64,000 nt of DNA from Streptomyces sp. NBC_00353 (GTDB taxonomy: Bacteria; Actinomycetota; Actinomycetes; Streptomycetales; Streptomycetaceae): positions 9,545,501 through 9,609,500 of the forward strand of contig NZ_CP107985.1 of the NCBI RefSeq assembly GCF_036108815.1, given 5' to 3'. The translations under genes and the position numbers were made by a program. This document shows, in pieces, positions 36,358-45,911 of this stretch. Under the pieces are notes generated by a model. It was not told the DNA's origin. It made no database searches and worked only from the letters and a program-made list of their open reading frames with translations. Each line of letters opens with the position of its first letter. Position 1 is the first letter of the stretch.

Positions 36358-36716
36358 ACCGTTCCTGGGCGGTGAGCAGGAGTGAGTCCTGGCTCACCGG
36401 CGCGCTCCGAACGGTGTTGGGCGCGCTGGTCCTCCGCTTTCGCGTCCCGGTCGGCGACGCATATCCCGTATGCGGTCCGTCCCGGGTGGGCGGGATCCCT
36501 ACGATCTGGCCATATGGGTGTGGCCAGAGGCGACGGGGAGGCCCCGAACCATCTCGCTGGTGACACGGGGGCCCCGACTGCTGACGCCACACCCGGCGTC
36601 CCAGATCGCAGCGCGAACATTACGCACACCCCGCCAGCCATGCCCACAGACCGTCGCACCGTTCGCTCATTCGTGCCCATGTTCGCCAAAGCGGCTTGTG
36701 TGCCCAGCAGTTGTGA
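36358..36716 (-). repeat. 359-bp inverted repeat, right copy
   Basis: Counterpart of 31778-32136 in opposite orientation. It ends 18 bp before the next regulator gene's stop codon and starts 18 bp after the TetR stop codon, so both neighbouring reading frames are intact. See the left copy for the shared features. Confidence 0.9.
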
Positions 36717-36734
36717 CCCTCAAGCAAGCAGCGT

Positions 36735-37376
36735 TCAGGAGGCGTCCGAGGCGAGCGGGCGGGGCGCCTGCTGGGACCGGGCCCGTGCCGTGAGCGGGAG
36801 TCCTGCGAATGCTTGATCGGCGACGCGCTCCAGTGCGACCGCGTCGAACCCGGCCCTGGCCAGTACTTCCATGCCCCGGTTGGTTGCCATGAGCAGTTGG
36901 CTGATTTCGGGGGCGTCCGCCTCGGGGTCGAGGTCGCCATGTCGCTGCGCAGCCTGAACGCACTCGGTCAGTGAACCTTCAATTCTCGTGAAGGCCTGCC
37001 GGACGCGTGCAGTGGCCTGCGGATCGTGGTCGGCTCCCTCGACGACGAAGCCGGTCACCATGCAGCCGAGCCCGTCGGAGTCATCGTGCACAAACCGCGC
37101 TGACTTCACGAGATACGCGTGCAGCCGTTCCAGCGCGGTGTCATCGGGGCCTTCGAGTACGGCCACCCAGGCGGTCTCGTTGCGGTCGCAGTACGCCTGC
37201 AGCGTCCGCAGGTACAGCTTGCTCTTGTCGCCGAAGGCGGCGTAGAGGCTGCCGCGGCCCAGCCCGCCGGCCTTGGCGATGTCGTCAACGCTGGTACCGG
37301 CGTATCCGGTACGGCGGAACTGTCGCTCGACGGCCTGTACGACCTTGTCCTTGTCGAATCCTGGTGGGCGCCCCAT
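36735..37376 (-). CDS. TetR/AcrR-family regulator
   Basis: 213 residues: MGRPPGFDKDKVVQAVERQF start, HTH with TSVDDIAKAGGLGRGSLYAAFGDKSKLY (about 28-55), and a C-terminal effector domain with a GCMVTGFVVEG motif shared by TetR proteins near MFS exporters. The start at 37376 is the conserved MGRP. Divergent from the DHA2 exporter (119-bp gap), its likely target. Confidence 0.93.
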   Translation of the reverse strand: MGRPPGFDKDKVVQAVERQFRRTGYAGTSVDDIAKAGGLGRGSLYAAFGDKSKLYLRTLQAYCDRNETAWVAVLEGPDDTALERLHAYLVKSARFVHDDSDGLGCMVTGFVVEGADHDPQATARVRQAFTRIEGSLTECVQAAQRHGDLDPEADAPEISQLLMATNRGMEVLARAGFDAVALERVADQAFAGLPLTARARSQQAPRPLASDAS

Positions 37377-37495
37377 GGGGGCCAGCCTACAGGCCGCACG
37401 AGCATTCTTGACATTCCGTTCCACAACTTCTTACGGTTCCTGACAGAGCGGTCCAGAACCCTGGTGTCCGTCACTCACGGCATCCCGCAGAACGG

Positions 37496-39103
37496 ATGAG
37501 ACGCATGTCTTCGCAAGATCAAAAGGGCGGCAGCCGGATGACGGCGTCCGTTCCGGCCCAGGCTTCCCGCGCCGCGGACCCCGGCAGCGGACAGGCCCGC
37601 TGGCTTGGCCTTCTGGTGGTGTGTCTCGGCGTCATGATGGCCTTCGTCGACGTCACCTCCACCATCTCGGCCCTGGGCGATATACAAAGCGACCTGCACG
37701 TCACTGCGAGCACGCTGGTATGGATCACCAGCGCGTACAGCCTTGCTGTCGTGAGCTTCGTGATGTCCGCCGGGACCTTCGGCGACCTCGTGGGGCGTCG
37801 GCGCGTGTTCAGCCTGGGTGCCGCCGTCTTCCTGGCCGGCAGCGTAGTCGCTGTTTTCGCCGACAGCGCCGGCATGCTCATCGCCGCACAGGCGATCGCG
37901 GGCCTCGGCGGCTCAGCCGTGTTGCCGACAAGCCTGGCGATTGTCAGTGCCACTTTCACCGACCCGCACGAGCGCACCTCCGCGATCGGCATCTGGGCCG
38001 CGTGCTCCGGAGTGGGCCTGGCCATCGGCCCGATCCTCGCCGGAGCCCTGCTCGAACATTTCTCCTGGCACGCTGTCTACATCGCCAACATCGTCATCGC
38101 CGGCGCGGCCCTCCTCCTGGCCCCGGTCTTCGTAGCCGAGTCCAGGCACCCCACGCGCAAGCCCGATCTTGCGGGCCTCGTCCTGGGCACAGTGATGACG
38201 GCTTCGGCTACCTACGCGATCATTCAGGGTGGCGCCACCGGATACACCAAGGCGCCGATCATCACCATGTATGTGGTCTTCGCCGTATCTCTGTTCATGT
38301 TCGTACGCGTAGAACTCCGTCACCCCGACCCCATGCTGGACCTGAAGCTCTTTCGGAGCGCTTCCTTCTCGGCCGTCATGGGCGTGGCTGCTGTCAGCGT
38401 TTTCGGACTGGTCGGTGTCGCCCTGCTCAGCGTGCTCTACATGGAACGTGTGGGACAGACCAGCCCCCTTGACGTCGGCGTGCGCCTGCTGCCGCTGTTC
38501 GGAACGTTCCTCCTGGTCACCGTGGCGGCCGCCCGAGTGCTGGTACACCGGGTCGGCTTCACACCCTTGATCACTGCGGGCCTGGTCCTCATCGGAGCCG
38601 GGTCTCTCGCTCTGCTCGCGACCGATGCCTCGGGAGGTTACGGGGCGATGTGGCCCGGGCTGCTCGTGGCGGGCATCGGCGCGGGCCTGCTGACGGCGCC
38701 TTCGACGGCTTCCGCAGTCAACAGTGTCCCGCCACAACAGGAGGGCATGGCGGCAGCAGCGGTGAACATGGCTCGTCAGCTGGGAACGGTGCTCGGCCCC
38801 AGCGTGCTCGGAACTGTCGTCACCAGTCGCTTCCCCCGGAACCTCCATGACCGTCTCGTCGAGGCAGGCGTCCCGTCGCCGCAGGCGGACAGGATCGTGG
38901 AGGGTGCGTCACACGGCGGCAGCGCGACAGACCTCCCCGCATCCCTCGCTCGCGTGGTGGGAACCGCGGTACCGAGGGCGTTCACCGACGCCGTGCACTT
39001 GGGCAACGTCATAGGCGGAGTTGTACTGATCGTCATGGCCGTGCCTACGGCGCTGTTTGTCCGCCACAAGGTTCACAGTCCCCGGACATCCGCCGAAGCG
39101 TAA
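37496..39103 (+). CDS. MFS transporter, DHA2 family
   Basis: 535 residues (or 521 from the ATG at 37538), about 14 TM helices. GTFGDLVGRRRVFSLGAAVF (motif A) and GVGLAIGPILAGALLEHFSW (motif C) are visible. This is a proton-coupled drug exporter type. Several in-frame ATGs exist (37496, 37505, 37538); none has a perfect ribosome site, so the N-terminus is uncertain. Paired with the divergent TetR regulator. Confidence 0.92.
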   Translation: MRRMSSQDQKGGSRMTASVPAQASRAADPGSGQARWLGLLVVCLGVMMAFVDVTSTISALGDIQSDLHVTASTLVWITSAYSLAVVSFVMSAGTFGDLVGRRRVFSLGAAVFLAGSVVAVFADSAGMLIAAQAIAGLGGSAVLPTSLAIVSATFTDPHERTSAIGIWAACSGVGLAIGPILAGALLEHFSWHAVYIANIVIAGAALLLAPVFVAESRHPTRKPDLAGLVLGTVMTASATYAIIQGGATGYTKAPIITMYVVFAVSLFMFVRVELRHPDPMLDLKLFRSASFSAVMGVAAVSVFGLVGVALLSVLYMERVGQTSPLDVGVRLLPLFGTFLLVTVAAARVLVHRVGFTPLITAGLVLIGAGSLALLATDASGGYGAMWPGLLVAGIGAGLLTAPSTASAVNSVPPQQEGMAAAAVNMARQLGTVLGPSVLGTVVTSRFPRNLHDRLVEAGVPSPQADRIVEGASHGGSATDLPASLARVVGTAVPRAFTDAVHLGNVIGGVVLIVMAVPTALFVRHKVHSPRTSAEA

Positions 39104-39351
39104 GCGGCACGTCAACGGGACGGTGTGAGGCGGCCACAGGACTTCTGGCCGAACAACGTCCCCCCGAACAGCCGGTGTTGATCGCTGAGCACAACCATCA
39201 ACACCGGCACCGGCCGCGAACCGAGCACCGGTCAAACGGAGGGCCGGCCCCCCGGGCGACGCCGTGATCAACCGGCGGCCCAGTTCAAGCCAGACTGAAA
39301 CCGTGCGCCTGACGTCCCGCGTCAGCGTGCGCGCGAAAGGGAGACACCGCC

Positions 39352-39837
39352 ATGGCCAAATTCCTGCTCAGCATCCACGTGCTGGCGGCGATCCTGCTCA
39401 TCGGACCGGTCACCATTGCGGCGAGTTTGTTCCCGCGTTTTGCACGCCAGGCACTGGCCGACGGACCCGAGCAGCAATCGGCCAAGGGATCGGTCCGGCT
39501 GCTGCACCGGATCTGCCGGGTCTACGCTGTGGCCGGCGTCTCCGTCCCGGCCTTCGGTATCGGCACCGCCCAGGTGATGGGCGTGATGGGCAGCGCCTGG
39601 CTCATCGCCTCCATGGCTCTGACAGCGGTGGCCGCCGTCCTGCTGGGCATCGCGGTGCTCGGCACCCAGGACAACGTGGTCACCCAGCTCGACAAGCCCG
39701 ACCAGACGTCGACCGCCGCGGAGTCCCTGATCGCCCGGCTGCCCCGCCTGTCGATGATCACCGGCCTGTTCGCCCTCACCTGGCTGATCGTGGTGGTCCT
39801 GATGATCGTCCGCCCCGGCTCGACGACAGGCGCATAA
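39352..39837 (+). CDS. DUF2269-like four-TM membrane protein
   Basis: 161 residues with four hydrophobic helices (5-25, 57-77, 80-102, 133-153), a conserved-looking start MAKFLLSIHVLAAILLIGPV and HRICRVYAVAG. It resembles predicted integral membrane proteins of the DUF2269 type. Ribosome site AAAGGGAGACACCGCC. Function unknown. Co-oriented with the upstream MFS gene but 248 bp away. Confidence 0.8.
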   Translation: MAKFLLSIHVLAAILLIGPVTIAASLFPRFARQALADGPEQQSAKGSVRLLHRICRVYAVAGVSVPAFGIGTAQVMGVMGSAWLIASMALTAVAAVLLGIAVLGTQDNVVTQLDKPDQTSTAAESLIARLPRLSMITGLFALTWLIVVVLMIVRPGSTTGA

Positions 39838-39867
39838 CGACTCAGCCACCGCAGTGAACCCCGCGCT

Positions 39868-39940
39868 CTACCGATGGCTGTTGACGTGGTCGTGCTGTTC
39901 AACGCAGAACTCGTTGCCCTCCGGGTCGGCGAGGCCCCCG
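39868..39940 (-). pseudogene. C-terminal scrap of a VOC-family protein
   Basis: The last 18 or so codons read LADPEGNEFCVEQHDHVN followed by a few residues and a stop. This matches the conserved end of glyoxalase/VOC proteins (LxDPEGNEFCV). Nothing upstream of it remains. Confidence 0.6.
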
Positions 39941-39964
39941 GCCACACCCCGGCGATGTCTCACG

Positions 39965-40265
39965 CCCACCGACCCCCTGGGTGACTATCTCGACTCACTG
40001 GAGTGCATCGGCCGGCTCGGGGTCGCCGAGGTGCTGCTGGCCCACCAGTACGCGTTCACGGACGCGGCAGGGCCGTACGGGAACTCCTCGACCATCACGA
40101 GGAACGGCTGACCGGCCTGCTCGCGCTGTTGGCCACCCCGCTAACACCGTGGCAGCTGGCCGAGCGGATGGGGTGGAACAGGCCGTGGGGACAGATCTCG
40201 CACGGTTCACGGAACTTCGCCGTCTCCGGGACGGGGGCACATCTGCGCCGAAGCTGGGACCCGCG
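39965..40265 (+). pseudogene. MBL-fold hydrolase C-terminal remnant
   Basis: DPLGDYLDSLECIGRLGVAE in one frame continues as VRELLDHHEERLTGLLALL and TPWQLAERMGWNRPW in the next. This matches the C-terminal winged domain of LACTB2-like MBL hydrolases. A one-base shift near 40058 separates the parts, and no metal-binding domain remains. Confidence 0.65.
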
Positions 40266-40451
40266 GAGACCGTGCCGGTGACATACGTTGCCGCGTGAGG
40301 GGCGCGAGTGATCCACCCGTGAGGAAGCGCCCAGCTCGCCCACAGAGACCTCTCGCCGCGGATTCGATGTCGGATCCGCGGCGAGATGCCGGATACAGGA
40401 CCGGGCCGGCCGGTCGAGCAGATGCCGGGCTCGTCCGGCGCTACTGAGCCG

Positions 40452-41909
40452 TCAGGCCTTGACCGCGGCCTGATCGGATTCGGTGACAGGGGCGGTCTCG
40501 TCGCCGGAGCCTGCCACCACGCGGACTGCCGGAATGGCAGCTGCGATCACCGCGCCGAGCAGGGCGACGCCGCCGCCGATCATCAGAGCAGTGCGGAAGC
40601 CGTCCTCGGAGGCGAAGGTGTAGCCGCCCATCGTGGTGGTCATCTGGGCGAGGACCACTCCGATCACGGCCGAGCCGACCGAGGTGCCGAGCGAGCGCAT
40701 CAGCGTGTTGAAGCCGTTGGCGGCGGCGGTCTCGGAGAGCGGGACCGAACCCATGATCAGGGCGGGCATCGCACCGTAGGCGAGGCCCACACCGCTGCTG
40801 GTCACGATGGTGACCAGCATGAGACCCCAGGCCGAGCCCATCAGTGCCAGCGACAGACCGTAACCGGCCGCGATGACCAGGACCCCGGAGATCAGCGTGA
40901 ACTTCGGGCCTCGGGCATCGGTGAGCTTCCCGCCGAGCGGGGAGACGATCATCATCATGAGCCCGCCGGGAGCCATCCACAGGCCGGCGGCGAGCATCGA
41001 CTGGCCCAGACCGTAACCAGTGGCCTCGGGGAACTGCAGCAGCTGCGGCACGACCAGCATGCTGGCGTACATGGCGGTGCCCACGAAGATCGAGGCGAGG
41101 TTGGTGAGCAGCACCCGGGGGCGGGCGGTGGTGCGAAGGTCGACCAGCGGGTCGCGGGTCCGCAGCTCCCACATCCCCCATCCGACCAGAATCACGACGG
41201 CTGCGGCGAACAGGCCGAGCGTGGTCGCCGAGCCCCAGCCCCAGTCGGCGCCCTTGGAGACCGCGAGCAGCAGGGAGACCAGGCCGGCGCCGAGGCCGAG
41301 CGCTCCCGGCAGGTCGAAGCGCTGACCCTTGGCGCCGGCCGGTACGTCCGGGATCAGGAACCAGATGAGAGCCGCAACCGCTACGGCCAGGACCGCGGAG
41401 CCCCAGAACAGCACGCGCCAGTTCGTGTACTGGGCGACCGCTGAGGCGATCGGTAGGCCGAGGCCACCGCCGATGCCCATGGAAGCGCTGACCAGAGCGA
41501 TCGAGGAGCTGAGCTTCTCCGCAGGGACCACGTCACGCAGAAGGGCGATGCCGAGCGGCAGCATGCCCATGCCCATGCCCTGCAGACCACGTCCGATGAT
41601 CATGGGGATGACCGAGGAGGACAGTGCGCACACCACCGACCCCGCGATCAGCGGCACCGAGCACGCGATAAGCATCCGGCGCTTGCCCAGCAGGTCGCCC
41701 AGGCGTCCGGAGACCGGCACGAAGACGGCCGCCACGAGCAGGGTGACGGTGATGACCCAGGCGGCGTTCGACGAGGTGGTGTGGAGGATCTGAGGCAGCT
41801 CCGCGATGAGCGGCGTGACCAGGGTCTGCATGATCGCTGCCGTGATGCCCGCGAAGGCCAGCGTGGCGACCACACCGCGTGAGCGGCTTGATGCCTGGGA
41901 GGCATCCAT
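40452..41909 (-). CDS. MFS transporter, DHA2 family
   Basis: 485 residues, about 14 TM helices. GRLGDLLGKRRMLIACSVPL (motif A), GIGGGLGLPIASAVAQYTNW (motif C) and the hinge DVPAGAKGQRFDLPGALGL are present. The ATG at 41909 follows CAAGGAGTCCTCT; the frame is open upstream, but that sequence is the regulatory region. Divergent from a MarR regulator. Likely drug or toxicant efflux. Confidence 0.94.
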   Translation of the reverse strand: MDASQASSRSRGVVATLAFAGITAAIMQTLVTPLIAELPQILHTTSSNAAWVITVTLLVAAVFVPVSGRLGDLLGKRRMLIACSVPLIAGSVVCALSSSVIPMIIGRGLQGMGMGMLPLGIALLRDVVPAEKLSSSIALVSASMGIGGGLGLPIASAVAQYTNWRVLFWGSAVLAVAVAALIWFLIPDVPAGAKGQRFDLPGALGLGAGLVSLLLAVSKGADWGWGSATTLGLFAAAVVILVGWGMWELRTRDPLVDLRTTARPRVLLTNLASIFVGTAMYASMLVVPQLLQFPEATGYGLGQSMLAAGLWMAPGGLMMMIVSPLGGKLTDARGPKFTLISGVLVIAAGYGLSLALMGSAWGLMLVTIVTSSGVGLAYGAMPALIMGSVPLSETAAANGFNTLMRSLGTSVGSAVIGVVLAQMTTTMGGYTFASEDGFRTALMIGGGVALLGAVIAAAIPAVRVVAGSGDETAPVTESDQAAVKA

Positions 41910-41930
41910 AGAGGACTCCTTGATTGCATG

Positions 41931-41963
41931 ATGAGAGAACGATATGCATCGTACACGTCTCAT
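41931..41963. promoter_or_regulatory. Nested dyad between MFS and MarR genes
   Basis: Outer arms ATGAGA (41931-41936) and TCTCAT (41958-41963) surround an inner dyad ACGAT-ATGC-ATCGT (41939-41952). The surrounding 41910-42006 is unusually AT-rich for this window, as expected of a divergent promoter with a MarR operator. Confidence 0.55.
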
Positions 41964-42078
41964 GTATCCATCACATCTTGTGCGTGACACATATGCGCAT
42001 GAGAGGATGCAGGAGAAGGCCGTCGCGAAGGACAAGGTCAGCGCGTCGGACTGGCAGGAAAGGGAAGGCAGCAGGCAT

Positions 42079-42531
42079 ATGGTCAGGCCCACGAGTGACG
42101 TCGAGTACGAGCAGATGTTGCTCAGCCGCCACGGACTCGTTCACCACAGGAACGTCCGGCGCGAAGGCGGGCTGGAGCGCAGCGCTTACATACTGCTGAG
42201 CCGCATTCGTGTCCAAGGACCCATGTCCATCGGTGAACTGAGCGCCGCCCTCGGACTCGACACATCCACTCTCAACCGGCAGACCGGCGCAGCGATGCGC
42301 TCCGGCCTCGTGGACCGCATCCCCGACCCCGACGGCGGGATGGCCCGCAAGTTCCGCGTCACGGACAAGGGTGCGAGCCTGCTCGACGAGGAACGCGAAC
42401 GCACCGTCGACAACCTGGACCGGGTCATGGCCGACTGGTCGGACGAGGACATCGCGGGCTTCGCCGCCTACCTCAAACGGTTCAACACCGACATCGAACG
42501 TCTCGCCGGACGCCCCTGGCCCCGGCCGTGA
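42079..42531 (+). CDS. MarR-family transcriptional regulator
   Basis: 150 residues. Winged helix with AYILLSRIRVQGPMSIGELS, ALGLDTSTLNRQTGAAMRSGLVDRIPDPDGGMARKFRVTDKG, and a dimerisation helix at the end. I chose the ATG at 42079 because it has GGGAAGG 10 nt upstream and gives normal length. In-frame ATGs at 42007 and 41944 lack a properly spaced ribosome site. Likely represses the divergent MFS exporter. Confidence 0.9.
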   Translation: MVRPTSDVEYEQMLLSRHGLVHHRNVRREGGLERSAYILLSRIRVQGPMSIGELSAALGLDTSTLNRQTGAAMRSGLVDRIPDPDGGMARKFRVTDKGASLLDEERERTVDNLDRVMADWSDEDIAGFAAYLKRFNTDIERLAGRPWPRP

Positions 42532-42547
42532 ACCCGCGGTCGCGAGC

Positions 42548-42720
42548 GCGGGCCGACCTCCGCCTCGTGGCCGGGCAGGTGGGTTTACGGCACGAACGCT
42601 TCCACCGGGGCCTTGCCCGAGGCCGCGAGGATCTCCGGCTTCCGGTCAGAGACGTTGCGCCGCACCATCCGGTAGGAAACAGCGCTCCTCGACGAGCCGG
42701 TGGAAGATCCGCGTGATCGT
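42548..42720 (-). pseudogene. IS21-family transposase (IstA) fragment
   Basis: DRKPEILAASGKAPVEAFVP, a stop codon, then THLPGHEAEV reproduces the region before the catalytic core of IS21 IstA (RxPEILAxxGxAPVEAFVPQTHLPGxEAEVDFG) with one nonsense mutation. Upstream, KQRHTITRIFHRLVEE in another frame fits the preceding IstA segment. Isolated remnant. Confidence 0.7.
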
Positions 42721-42814
42721 ATGACGCTGTTTACTGATGGCTTTTGATTTCGAGGCCGTGAAGGGCCGAGATCGTCACTCGCTTGGCTCGGTGCCCCGTG
42801 GTTCAAGCGGCTGA

Positions 42815-44083
42815 TCACTGAACATGAGTTGCATCTGTTCTTCTCGCCGACTCGCGACGAGCTGAAGTGGGCGGCCGAGGCGACGGACAGCGGCGGGACA
42901 GCAGGCATCCAGTCAGCGCGGCGGCGAGGCCGGCCAGCCCGGCCGCCGCGAAGCCGCCCGCCGGCACGGAGGCGTCGATTACCACCCCGACGATCGGGGA
43001 TCCGAGCGCGAAACCCGCACTCTGCGCCGAGGATTGCAGACCTGTCGCCTCACCCCGCACGCTGGCCGGCGCCAGTCGGCTCACCGCGTCGGCCACCGCG
43101 GAAAGGGTCGGCGCGGCGAGAAACCCGGTGCCGACAACGGCCACGCACAACCAGGGCCAGTCGTGGGCAAGCCCCGCAGGAATCGTCACGAGCCCGAGCA
43201 AGCCGAGCAGCAACCACGTGGGCACCGACCGGGACAGCGCGCCGTAGATCAGCCCGCCGACGACAGAGGTCACGCCGAGCACGGCCACGACCACGGCGGC
43301 CCAGGACACCTGACCTCCTTCTTCGAGCGTGGCGACGATGGCGAGGTCGACGCCGCTGAGCAGCGTCGTAGTACCGAACGCCATCGTCAGTACGGCCATC
43401 ATGCCGACGCGCAGCCACTCCCGTCGCGGGGGCCGTCCCGTCGCGCCGGCATCCGCCTCGTCCTCGGCACGCAGCGGCGGGTTGAGCAAGGCGATCCCGG
43501 TTCCGCCGGCCACGATCGCGGCGCCGAGCCCCCACGCCACCACACCGGGGGACACCTTCGCGGCGCACAGGATCACGACCGCCGGGCCCACCATGTACGA
43601 CAGCTCGCCTTGCACCGACTCCAGCGCGAACGCGGCCCGGCGCTGTTCCGCCGTCGTCATCGCGGCGATCGCCTGCCTGGTCACCGGCTGGGCCGGCACC
43701 ATCAGTAGACCCGCCGCAAAGGCGGCACCCAATAGGGCCCTGTACGGCAGGATCGGCACGCTCAGCCAGAACACGACCTGCACTGCGACAGTTACCAGCA
43801 GCACCGCACGCAGGCCCCGCCGATCGATCACGCGGCCAAGCAGCGGCCCGCCCAGCGCCAGCCCGGTGGTCAGAGCCGCCGTGACACCGCCGGCTGCCGC
43901 ATAGCTCATATTCAGGCCCAGCACGACATACATCGTCAGTGCCATCACGACAGCCGTGATCGCGGTACGGGCGAGAAGGGAAACGCCCAACAGCGATGCC
44001 ATCCCTGGCACGGCGAGTATCTGCCGGTATCCGGTCACTTGCGTGACGCTAGATCCTCCGCCATGCCATAGGTAGTGGTTCAT
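42815..44083 (-). CDS. MFS transporter, 12-TM type
   Basis: 422 residues, about 12 TM helices, DHA1/YcnB-like. GPLLGRVIDRRGLRAVLLVTV (motif A) and LESVQGELSYMVGPAVVILC are visible. The N-terminus is a short polar segment. The start at 44083 is only 27 bp from the divergent LysR gene, so the two promoters must overlap the genes. The C-terminal 25 residues are Arg/Ser/Pro-rich. Confidence 0.92.
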   Translation of the reverse strand: MNHYLWHGGGSSVTQVTGYRQILAVPGMASLLGVSLLARTAITAVVMALTMYVVLGLNMSYAAAGGVTAALTTGLALGGPLLGRVIDRRGLRAVLLVTVAVQVVFWLSVPILPYRALLGAAFAAGLLMVPAQPVTRQAIAAMTTAEQRRAAFALESVQGELSYMVGPAVVILCAAKVSPGVVAWGLGAAIVAGGTGIALLNPPLRAEDEADAGATGRPPRREWLRVGMMAVLTMAFGTTTLLSGVDLAIVATLEEGGQVSWAAVVVAVLGVTSVVGGLIYGALSRSVPTWLLLGLLGLVTIPAGLAHDWPWLCVAVVGTGFLAAPTLSAVADAVSRLAPASVRGEATGLQSSAQSAGFALGSPIVGVVIDASVPAGGFAAAGLAGLAAALTGCLLSRRCPSPRPPTSARRESARRTDATHVQ

Positions 44084-44110
44084 TTACTGGGGCTGACATA
44101 ATGAATCGTT

Positions 44111-44953
44111 ATGGCCAGGGATCTTGAAACCGCATTGCTGCGGTCCTTCGTCACCATCGTGCAAGCGGGCAGCATCAGCCGCGCCGCGACCACGCTTGGA
44201 CATACCCAGTCCGCGCTCAGCCAGCAGGTGCGCAAGCTTGAGAGGGCCATCGGCCGTCCGCTGCTTTACCGATCACCGTCCGGTGTTTCGCTGACCCGGG
44301 CGGGCGAGGAGCTCCTGCCGTACGCCGAACGCATTCTCTCGCTCTCCGCACAGGCACTCACCGAAACCGGGCGCACGCTTACCGGCCGCTGCGGCGTCGG
44401 GTTGCTCGAAGACCTCGCTGCGTCCCAGCTTCCGCAGGCCCTCGCCGACCTCGCCCGGCTGCACCCCGGCGCAACCCTGGAAGTGCTCAGCATGTCCAAC
44501 GCCGCGATGCGGGAGGCCTACGACACGGGCCGCGTCCAACTCGTGCTCAACGAGGTGCCGGCCGTTCCCGGACCGCCGCGCTGGACGGTACGCCGCCCGC
44601 TGGTCTGGGCGATCGGCCAGGGTGTGGACGTGGCTGCCGATCCGCTGCCGGTGGTGCTGTTCTCGAACATGTGCTCCTGGCGTACGGCGGTGCTGGAAAC
44701 CCTGGAACGCGCCGATCGGCCCTGGCGGGTGGCGTTCGAAAGCAACAGCCTGGTCGGTGTGCTCGCCGCAGTACGGGCAGGGCTCGGCGTCGCGGCGCTC
44801 ATGCCCACGAACCTAGAACCGGCCATGGCCTGCCACGACGCGGACGCCCTGCCCACCCTGCCGGACGTCGAGCTCGGCCTCGCACGGCACCCACGATCCG
44901 AAGGCGATCCGCTGATCGATGCCGTTGAGACCGCGCTACGACGCATGATCTGA
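44111..44953 (+). CDS. LysR-family transcriptional regulator
   Basis: 280 residues. N-terminal HTH (LLRSFVTIVQAGSISRAATT, LSQQVRKLERAIGRPLLYR) and a C-terminal periplasmic-binding-protein-like effector domain (ISRAATT through LGVAALMPTN). Typical LysR, slightly short. Divergent from the 12-TM MFS gene, which is its probable target. Confidence 0.94.
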   Translation: MARDLETALLRSFVTIVQAGSISRAATTLGHTQSALSQQVRKLERAIGRPLLYRSPSGVSLTRAGEELLPYAERILSLSAQALTETGRTLTGRCGVGLLEDLAASQLPQALADLARLHPGATLEVLSMSNAAMREAYDTGRVQLVLNEVPAVPGPPRWTVRRPLVWAIGQGVDVAADPLPVVLFSNMCSWRTAVLETLERADRPWRVAFESNSLVGVLAAVRAGLGVAALMPTNLEPAMACHDADALPTLPDVELGLARHPRSEGDPLIDAVETALRRMI

Positions 44954-45470
44954 GTTTCGCGGCTGGCCAACGCGCCGGTTTGCGTCCAACCCGCAACAGG
45001 AATTGGCCAGACGCCCATGCGCCGGCGTCGTGAACTTTCCTGTGGTGCCGGAGCTCTGCCGGTCTGGAGCCGAGGTGGGAAACGTGGCTGCCAACTCCCC
45101 GTGACGCGGGAGACCAAACCAACGATTCCGCGGTTTCGTCCCGCCCTGCTGAGCGTCCTGAACCAGCTCGTGGAGGGCCTCTCACACTCCGGCTGAGAAG
45201 CCATGTGCTGCCGTCCGCTGCGCGATGCGGCGGCCGGGCCGAGGGTGGTCTTGGTCTCGGCGAATCCCTGGCCTCCCGGCTGGATGCCCCGCTGACGGAT
45301 CCTGGCCACAACTTCCCCGCCGGCGCTGGCCGAAGGCCCGGCAGCCGTCGTCGCGTCCGACTGTCACGTCAAGGCCACAGGTCTCAACTTCTGAGCCCCC
45401 CGGATACGTCCCGATGGTAATTTCACCGGCCAATTGACCTTGCGATACGACACCTCAAAGGGGAACCACG
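44954..45470. other. Intergenic, nothing identified
   Basis: About 520 bp with short open frames on both strands but no recognised motif. The last 50 bp form the promoter and ribosome-site region of the LppU-like gene. Confidence 0.45.
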
Positions 45471-45911
45471 TTGACCACTCCGCCGCCTGGCCGTGATCCG
45501 CACACCCAGCCCCTCAACGCTCCCTACGGTCATCAGGGCGGCAACCCGTACAGCCACCCCGCCGTCGCGCCGGTCCCTGCCCGCCGCATGAGTCTCAAGG
45601 GAATCGTGAGGGGAGTCGGCGGTGTCGTCGTGGCCGCCGTTGTCGTCTTCGGCATCTACGAAACCTGGTTTGCGGGCGCCGCGACCGCCGATGCGGGCGA
45701 CTGCTTGAACGCTGCCAACTGGACGGCCACCAGCGTGGTCAGCGTCGGCGATCCTGAGTTCGAGATCGTGGACTGCGGTGACCCCAAGGCCGAGTTCAAG
45801 GTCATGAGCAGAGAATCCGGCACAGACGGAACCTGCGACCCCCAGCACAGGAGATACACCCAGGGCGGCTCCGGCCGGGACTTCACGCTCTGCCTCGATC
45901 CCGTTAAATGA
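45471..45911 (+). CDS. LppU/SCO3897-like exported membrane protein
   Basis: 146 residues. Pro/Gly/His-rich cytoplasmic head (1-40), one TM helix (about 47-66, VRGVGGVVVAAVVVFGIY), and a small extracytoplasmic domain. That domain has the spaced cysteines AGDCLN, VDCGDPKAEFKV, GTCDP and LCLDP that define the LppU group, likely two disulfides. TTG start with AAAGGGGA upstream. Function unknown in the family. Confidence 0.82.
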   Translation: MTTPPPGRDPHTQPLNAPYGHQGGNPYSHPAVAPVPARRMSLKGIVRGVGGVVVAAVVVFGIYETWFAGAATADAGDCLNAANWTATSVVSVGDPEFEIVDCGDPKAEFKVMSRESGTDGTCDPQHRRYTQGGSGRDFTLCLDPVK

